NCBI GenBank assembly: GCA_018269055.1
Contig: JAFDVI010000009.1
Coordinates: 21,149-85,148, forward strand
Reading direction: 5' to 3'
DNA from: Acidobacteriota bacterium
GTDB lineage: Bacteria; Acidobacteriota; Blastocatellia; RBC074
Length of the DNA stretch: 64,000 nucleotides
The notes under the pieces are model-generated. The model did not search any database. It saw only the letters and a list, made by a program, of their open reading frames with translations, and was not told the DNA's origin. This document shows, one piece after another, positions 58,136-64,000 of this stretch. Made by a program: the position numbers and the translations under genes. Within the stretch, counting starts at the first letter, position 1. Every line of letters starts with the position of its first letter.

Positions 58136-59629
58136 ATGTCTGCTGACATCACTCACGAAACAATCCACCATTCCGATGGACGTGTTGAGTTGCGAGATTA
58201 TTCGACGATCAAGCGCAGTCCACTGTACAACGAAGACCTTGCGCCGGTTCCCGTCGCGCGGCGCGATTGGACGACATACAACTTTGCCGCGTTGTGGATT
58301 TCGATGGCGCATTGCATTCCAACGTACATGCTGGCGTCCGGATTGATTGCGGCGGGGATGAACTGGTGGCAGGCGCTTGTCACCATACTGCTCGGCAACA
58401 CGATTGTGCTGATTCCGATTTTGCTGAATTCGCATCCGGGGACAAAGTACGGCATTCCGTTTCCGGTTTTTGCGCGGGCCAGTTATGGCGTGTATGGATC
58501 GAATTTGCCTGCATTGATGCGCGCAATTGTGGCTTGCGGGTGGTTCGGCATTCAGGCATGGATTGGCGGCGAAGCGCTGCATACGCTGTTCAAAACGATC
58601 ATACCGAATTGGCAGACCTTGCTGGGTGGAGCCGTTGGCGGCCACACGCCGACCGAGTGGATTTCGTTTTTGCTGTTTTGGGGCATGAACATCTGGATCA
58701 TTTATCGCGGCATGAATTTGTTGCGCGCGGTAGAAAACTGGGCTGCGCCGTATGTGCTGGTGATGACGGCGCTGCTGTTAGGCTGGGCAATTTGGCGAGC
58801 CGGAGGTTTGGGCACACTGCTCAGCGAATCCGGCAAGTTTCACACGCTGGCCGAATTCTGGCCGGTATTTATTCCTTCGCTGACGGCGATGATCGGGTTT
58901 TGGGCGACGCTCAGTTTGAACATGCCGGACTTCACGCGCTTTGGTCGCAGCCAGCGCGAACAAACCATTGGCCAAGTCGTCGCGCTGCCCACAACGATGA
59001 CCGTGTTTGCGGCGATGGGCGTGATGATTACTTCGGCGGCAATTGTGATTTATCCGCAGATGAAGGCGACCGAGTTGTGGGATCCGCTGAAAGTCGTCGG
59101 GCAATTCGATAATGTCTTTGTCATCGCCGTTTCGATGTTCACGGCGGTCGTCGCCACGCTGGCGGTGAACATTGCCGCAAACGTGGTTTCTCCAGCCAAC
59201 GATTTTGCCAATGCATTTCCCAAACTAATTTCGTTTCGCACTGGCGGGCTGATTACTGGCATTGTTGGGATTTTGATGCAGCCGTGGAAGCTGCTGGCCG
59301 ATCCGTCGGCGTACATCTTCACATGGCTGAATGGATATTCGGGCGGACTGGGCTCCATTGCTGGAGTGCTGATCGCCGATTACTGGTTAGTGCGAAAGAA
59401 AGAACTGGCGCTCAGCGATTTGTATCGCACGCAAGGAGTTTACGCGTATTCGTCCGGCTGGAACTGGCGCGCAGTCGTGGCGACGCTGATCGGCTGCGGA
59501 CTGGCGTGGATTGGGCTGCTCGTTCCTGTGTTGAAACCGCTTTACGATTACGGATGGTTCGTTGGCTTTGGAGCTTCGGCGGCGACTCATTATTTGTTGA
59601 TGAAGACGATTCCGCCGCAGCCAAAATAA
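58136..59629 (+). CDS. NCS1-family nucleobase/hydantoin permease
   Basis: Sodium- or proton-coupled transporter of 497 residues with about 12 TM segments. SPLYNEDLAPVPVARRDWTTYNF, LGNTIVLIPILLNSHPGTKYGIPFPVFARASYGVYG and SLNMPDFTRF are the hallmarks of NCS1 permeases such as Mhp1 (hydantoin), PucI (allantoin) and uracil or cytosine carriers. AAGGA precedes the ATG at 58136. Placed before the nitrilase-family hydrolase and after the hydantoinase, it should import a pyrimidine, dihydropyrimidine or hydantoin. Which one is not visible. Confidence 0.93.
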   Translation: MSADITHETIHHSDGRVELRDYSTIKRSPLYNEDLAPVPVARRDWTTYNFAALWISMAHCIPTYMLASGLIAAGMNWWQALVTILLGNTIVLIPILLNSHPGTKYGIPFPVFARASYGVYGSNLPALMRAIVACGWFGIQAWIGGEALHTLFKTIIPNWQTLLGGAVGGHTPTEWISFLLFWGMNIWIIYRGMNLLRAVENWAAPYVLVMTALLLGWAIWRAGGLGTLLSESGKFHTLAEFWPVFIPSLTAMIGFWATLSLNMPDFTRFGRSQREQTIGQVVALPTTMTVFAAMGVMITSAAIVIYPQMKATELWDPLKVVGQFDNVFVIAVSMFTAVVATLAVNIAANVVSPANDFANAFPKLISFRTGGLITGIVGILMQPWKLLADPSAYIFTWLNGYSGGLGSIAGVLIADYWLVRKKELALSDLYRTQGVYAYSSGWNWRAVVATLIGCGLAWIGLLVPVLKPLYDYGWFVGFGASAATHYLLMKTIPPQPK

Positions 59630-59638
59630 ACTTTTCTT

Positions 59639-59706
59639 CCACGAAGACGCATGAAGGTTCACGAAGAACAAAAAAAATCTTCGCGCCGCTTCGTGTAACT
59701 TCGTGG
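59639..59706. repeat. long intergenic inverted repeat, family C (CACGAAG-type)
   Basis: Two 29-base arms (59639-59667 and 59678-59706) pair imperfectly around ten bases. Each arm iterates CACGAAG-like units three times, and the mismatches fall between the units. It begins 10 nt after the permease stop and ends 21 nt before the next ATG. Confidence 0.75.
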
Positions 59707-59727
59707 GAGAAAATCGGGAGAATGTTT

Positions 59728-60597
<870 letters not shown>

Positions 60598-60620
60598 GCG
60601 AACAAGCCAGAAAAGAAACC

Positions 60621-60691
60621 AACCACAAAAAGCGCAAAAAACACAAAAAGACCAGAGATTTATTTTGTGTCCTTTGCGCTTTTTTGTGGTT
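60621..60691. repeat. long intergenic inverted repeat, family D (CACAAAA-type)
   Basis: Arms at 60621-60648 and 60663-60691 are inverted copies with a few mismatches, each made of CCACAAAAA, GCGCAAA and ACACAAAA-like iterations. The element starts 24 nt after the hydrolase stop and ends 42 nt before the amidohydrolase start, filling the gap. Confidence 0.75.
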
Positions 60692-60733
60692 TGCAGTTTG
60701 GCTCATAGAACTGCGAAAAGCTTGGAAATACGA

Positions 60734-62332
60734 ATGATGAAAATTGCCTTTCAAATTCTTCTTTGCCTGTTTTTGATGATTGCCCCTTCGATGAAGGCCG
60801 CGCAGACGCAAAGCTACGATTTGATTATTCGTGGCGGACGGATCGTTGATGGTACGGGCGCAGCTTGGGTTCGCGCCGATGTCGCTTTGCGCGGAGACAC
60901 GATTGCCGCGATTGGCAAACTTGATGGCGCAACAGCCAAGCGCCTAATTGAAGCCAACGGGCAAATCATTGCGCCCGGCTTCATTGACATTCATTCGCAC
61001 GCCCGACGCACGATTTTTGAAGAACCCAAAGCAGAAAACTACATCCGCCAAGGCGTCACCACGGCCATCGAAGGGCCAGACGGCAGTTCACCCTTGCCGC
61101 TCAAACCCTTTTTCGACCGACTCACGGCGGCCCACATCGCCATCAATATGGGCGCGCTGGTCGGGCAAGGCTCCATCCGCGAAAGCGTTATCGGCTTGGT
61201 CAACAGGAAAGCGACGCCGGAGGAAATCGAAAAGATGAAGGCGCTGGTCAAAGAAGCGATGGAACAAGGCGCGATGGGTTTGAGCACCGGCCTGTTTTAT
61301 GTGCCGGGCAATTACACGCCGACCGAAGAAGTCATCGAACTGGCCAAAGTCGCCGGACGAATGGGTGGTATTCACACTTCGCACATGCGCGACGAAGCGG
61401 CGGGCGTTTTGAAAAGCGTCGAAGAAACCATCGCCATTGGCGAACGCGGCGGATTGCCGACGCAGGTCACGCATCACAAGATCATCGGCAAAGACAATTG
61501 GGGGCGCAGCGTGGACACCTTGCGCCTGATTGCCGAAGCGCGAGCACGCGGCGTGGACGTCACGATTGACCAATATCCTTATACGGCTTCAAGCACAGGT
61601 CTTGTCGCGCTCCTTCCGCAATGGGCGCAAGAAGGCGGCCAGCGCGAACTGGTCAAACGTCTGGAAGACCCGGCGACGCGCGCCCGCATCAAAGCCGCCG
61701 TCATCGAAAACATCAAATTCGACCGCGGAGGCGGCGATCCGAAAAATGTCGCCATCGCGCGCTGCCAGTGGGATCAAAGCCTGGAAGGCAAAACCCTGGC
61801 GGAAATCACTGCCGCGCGCGGACGCGCCGTGACGATTGAAAACGCCGCCGAAACCGCCCTGGAAATCGTAGCCCGTGGCGGCGCTTCAGCCATCTTTCAC
61901 GCCATCAACGAAGACGATCTGGTTCGGATTCTGAAAGACCCGCTGACGATGGTTGCTTCCGATGGCGGTGTAGAAATCCCGCGACGCGGCGTGCCGCACC
62001 CGCGCAGTTACGGCACGTTTGCCCGCGTGCTGGGCGTTTACGTCCGGGAAAAGCGGGTGCTGACGTTGGAAGACGCCGTTCGTAAAATGACCTCGCTGCC
62101 CGCCGCGCGTTTGGGATTGCAAGATCGCGGCTTGCTGCGTCCGGGGATGAAAGCCGACATCGCTATTTTCGACCCGGCGCGCATCATTGACCGCGCGACC
62201 TTTGCCGACCCGCACCAATACGCCGAAGGCGTCAGCTACGTGATCGTTAACGGTGAAGTGGTACTGGATGATGGCAAGATGACAGACGCGCGTCCTGGCC
62301 AAATGTTGCTGGGAAATGCGGCCCGGCGGTAA
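60734..62332 (+). CDS. secreted N-acyl-D-amino-acid deacylase-like amidohydrolase
   Basis: Amidohydrolase-superfamily protein of 532 residues with a signal peptide (MMKIAFQILL ... MKAAQTQ). Metal-site motifs: FIDIHSHARR, GIHTSHMRDE, THHKIIGKDNWGRS and VASDGGVEIPR. The C-terminal KPADIAIFDP-like stretch (MKADIAIFDPARI) is standard. The Cys found in the VxGNCG motif of classical D-aminoacylases is not present; the segment reads AIEGPDGSS, so the metal centre or specificity may differ. The longer in-frame reading from 60575 passes through the inverted repeat and is rejected. It could supply D-amino acids or act on N-acyl or carbamoyl compounds outside the cytoplasm. Confidence 0.85.
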   Translation: MMKIAFQILLCLFLMIAPSMKAAQTQSYDLIIRGGRIVDGTGAAWVRADVALRGDTIAAIGKLDGATAKRLIEANGQIIAPGFIDIHSHARRTIFEEPKAENYIRQGVTTAIEGPDGSSPLPLKPFFDRLTAAHIAINMGALVGQGSIRESVIGLVNRKATPEEIEKMKALVKEAMEQGAMGLSTGLFYVPGNYTPTEEVIELAKVAGRMGGIHTSHMRDEAAGVLKSVEETIAIGERGGLPTQVTHHKIIGKDNWGRSVDTLRLIAEARARGVDVTIDQYPYTASSTGLVALLPQWAQEGGQRELVKRLEDPATRARIKAAVIENIKFDRGGGDPKNVAIARCQWDQSLEGKTLAEITAARGRAVTIENAAETALEIVARGGASAIFHAINEDDLVRILKDPLTMVASDGGVEIPRRGVPHPRSYGTFARVLGVYVREKRVLTLEDAVRKMTSLPAARLGLQDRGLLRPGMKADIAIFDPARIIDRATFADPHQYAEGVSYVIVNGEVVLDDGKMTDARPGQMLLGNAARR

Positions 62333-62376
62333 GATGGCTTTCGCCTCAACAACACTGTGCCCCCAGCACAAACTCT

Positions 62377-64000
62377 ATGAAAGAAGCTACCGCGCGCATC
62401 AAAATCAACCAGCAACTTGAAGCGGCTGGGTGGCGTTTTTTTTGCTGATGATAATGGACCTGCCAACATCCAACTTGAACCGAGTGTCACCATAAAACAA
62501 CAGGCCCTCGACACGTTGGGCGAAAACTTTGAGCAGGCTGAGAAAGGTTTCGTTGATTTCTTGCTGCTCAACGAAAAAGGCTTTCCATTTGTCGTGCTCG
62601 AAGCCAAAGCTGAAGACAAAAACCCTCTCGTGGGCAAGGAACAAGCGCGCAAATACGCCAAGTCACTGAACTGCCGTTTCGTCATTCTGTCCAATGGCAA
62701 CCTGCATTACTTTTGGGATTTGGAGCGCGGCAATCCTTACATCATCACGGCCTTTCCGACGCCGAAATCCATAACCGGTTATCAAAAGACTGCCCCCAAT
62801 CCGCAACGACTGATTGAAGAAGGCGTTGCAGATGATTACGTGGTGCTGACGCAGTGCCCCGGTTATGCCAACGAAGCCGCTTGGAAAAACGAAGCCGAAC
62901 GTGCCGGTTTTATCGAAGCAAATAGCCTGCGTTTTTTGCGCCCGTATCAGAAACGCGCCGTTTACGCGATTCAATCTGCGGTGGCCAAAAGCCGTGACCG
63001 CTTCTTGCTGGAGATGGCAACCGGAACAGGCAAAACGCTCACCTCGGCGGCGATCATCAAACTGTTTCTGCGTACTGGAAATGCCCAGCGCGTGCTGTTT
63101 CTGGTAGACAGATTGGAACTGGAAGATCAGGCGTTGAAGGCGTTCAAGAAAACGCTGGCGAATGATTATCAAAGCGTCATTTACAAAGAGAACCGCGATG
63201 ACTGGCGTAAAGCCGAGATCGTCGTGACCACCGTTCAGTCGCTGCTCTTCAACAACAAATACCGGCGGCTGTTTTCGCCGACAGACTTTGATCTGGTCAT
63301 CTCTGACGAAGCACATCGTTCCATCGGTGGCAATGCTCGTGCGGTGTTTGATTATTTCGTCGGCTACAAACTCGGCCTGACGGCGACGCCGCGCGACTAT
63401 TTGAAAAAGTTCGATGCCACCAAGCCCACGACCAAAGACCCGCGCGAATACGAACGCCGCTTGCCTCTGGACACTTACCGCACCTTTGGCTGTGAAGAGG
63501 GGCAGCCCACGTTTCGCTATTCGTTGCTTGACGGTGTGAATGACCCGGACGGCCCTTTTCTGATTAACCCGACCGTCGTGGATGCTCGCAGCGAGGTCAC
63601 GACCCGGCTGCTTTCCGAAGACGGCTTCGTCGTCGAATTCAAAGACAGTGAAGGCGACGACCAGCAGGAAACTTATCAGCAGCGCGAGTTTGAAAAACGC
63701 TTTTTCTCGCCCGCCACCAACCAGCTTTTTTGCAAAACCTTGCTCGAACATGCGCTGCGCGATCCCATCAGCGGCGAAATCGGCAAAACCATCGTGTTTG
63801 CCGTCAGCCAGAATCACGCCGCCAAGCTGGCGCAGATTTTCAACGAAATGGCTGATCGAATGTTTCCCGGCAAATATCAATCGGATTTTGCCGTGCAAGT
63901 CACGTCGCAAATTACGGACGCGCAGCAATTCACCATCAACTTTACCAACAACAACCTGCTTGGCTCCGGCAACTTCCTCTTGTCATTACCCAAATTTTCG
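62377..64000 (+). pseudogene. HsdR-like type I restriction subunit, frameshifted near N-terminus, cut by right edge
   Basis: From the ATG at 62377 the frame reads MKEATARIKINQQLEAAGWRF and then meets TGA at 62446 inside a run of eight T (62436-62443). With seven T the sequence would continue without stop to the window end: ADDNGPANIQLEPSV, a nuclease core (GFVDFLLLN ... VVLEAKAED), Walker A ATGTGKT, SDEAHRSIGG and LTATPRDYL. These are the N-terminal nuclease and SF2 motor of EcoEI/HsdR-type subunits. The single-base excess may be a true mutation, a phase-variable tract or a sequencing error. No hsdM or hsdS gene is visible on this side; they could lie beyond the edge. Confidence 0.85.

Noticed and set aside
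62663..63928. Open frame of 421 codons on the minus strand
   Set aside because: Antisense to the HsdR-like coding sequence, whose nuclease and helicase motifs are clear.
63940..64000. Possible second frameshift at the very end of the HsdR-like gene
   Set aside because: The last about 18 bases read less like the family than expected, but too little sequence remains to judge.

Overview
The window is a chromosomal stretch from a Gram-negative-type bacterium. The best guess is Acidobacteriota, probably class Blastocatellia. That rests on the gene content: an Oar-like TonB receptor with an N-terminal carboxypeptidase-regulatory domain, lipid A synthesis (LpxK), a membrane pyrophosphatase, large secreted S9 peptidases and a MacAB-like exporter. 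It is inference, since no rRNA is present. Protein-coding density is high. I see no tRNA, rRNA, CRISPR array, IS element or prophage. Promoters look sigma-70-like; the HU gene has an exact TTGACA-N17-TATAAT.

Layout. 1-2.6 kb (minus): HlyD/MacA adaptor, ABC ATPase and MacB-type permease (cut by the left edge). 3-6.7 kb (minus): membrane H+-pyrophosphatase and LpxK. 6.8-8.9 kb (plus): SigJ/ECF41-like sigma factor, YkgJ-type Cys-cluster protein, hotdog thioesterase. 8.9-9.8 kb: non-coding, with a long hairpin. 9.8-13.7 kb: TonB-dependent receptor. 13.8-17.1 kb (minus): radical SAM protein, MGDG-synthase-like glycosyltransferase and SDR reductase, possibly one envelope-lipid operon. 17.3-20.7 kb (minus): two APC amino-acid permeases. 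20.9-33.8 kb (minus): purF, ComEC-like beta-lactamase-fold protein, DUF3006, purM, S9 peptidase, type III mod-res, purN and rseP. Spacing is very tight from purF to res, so a type III restriction-modification pair sits inside a purine operon.

33.9-36.4 kb: queD, a small unknown protein, thiO, and a convergent Nudix hydrolase. 36.4-39.9 kb: a lysine riboswitch with terminator controls lysC-dapB-dapA. 40-47.6 kb: HU (minus) and secA (plus) from divergent promoters, then Slt and a coiled-coil/GAF-like protein (minus). 48.2-62.3 kb (plus): a Tat-exported Gfo/Idh/MocA protein, then a catabolic cluster of ALDH, truncated haemoglobin, class III aminotransferase, Uma2 protein, dihydropyrimidinase/hydantoinase, HEAT-like protein, two secreted proteins (one a DUF2268 metalloprotease), NCS1 permease, nitrilase-family beta-ureidopropionase and D-aminoacylase-like amidohydrolase. 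Together these suit uptake and breakdown of reduced pyrimidines or hydantoins to beta-alanine and a semialdehyde. The right edge holds the start of an HsdR-like restriction subunit broken by a one-base frameshift at an eight-T run.

The most unusual signal is in the gaps. Long imperfect inverted repeats nearly fill several intergenic spaces (34.3, 49.6, 51.2, 59.7 and 60.6 kb). Two of them (34298-34358 and 51174-51238) are copies of one family and differ by three compensatory base-pair changes, which indicates a conserved hairpin.
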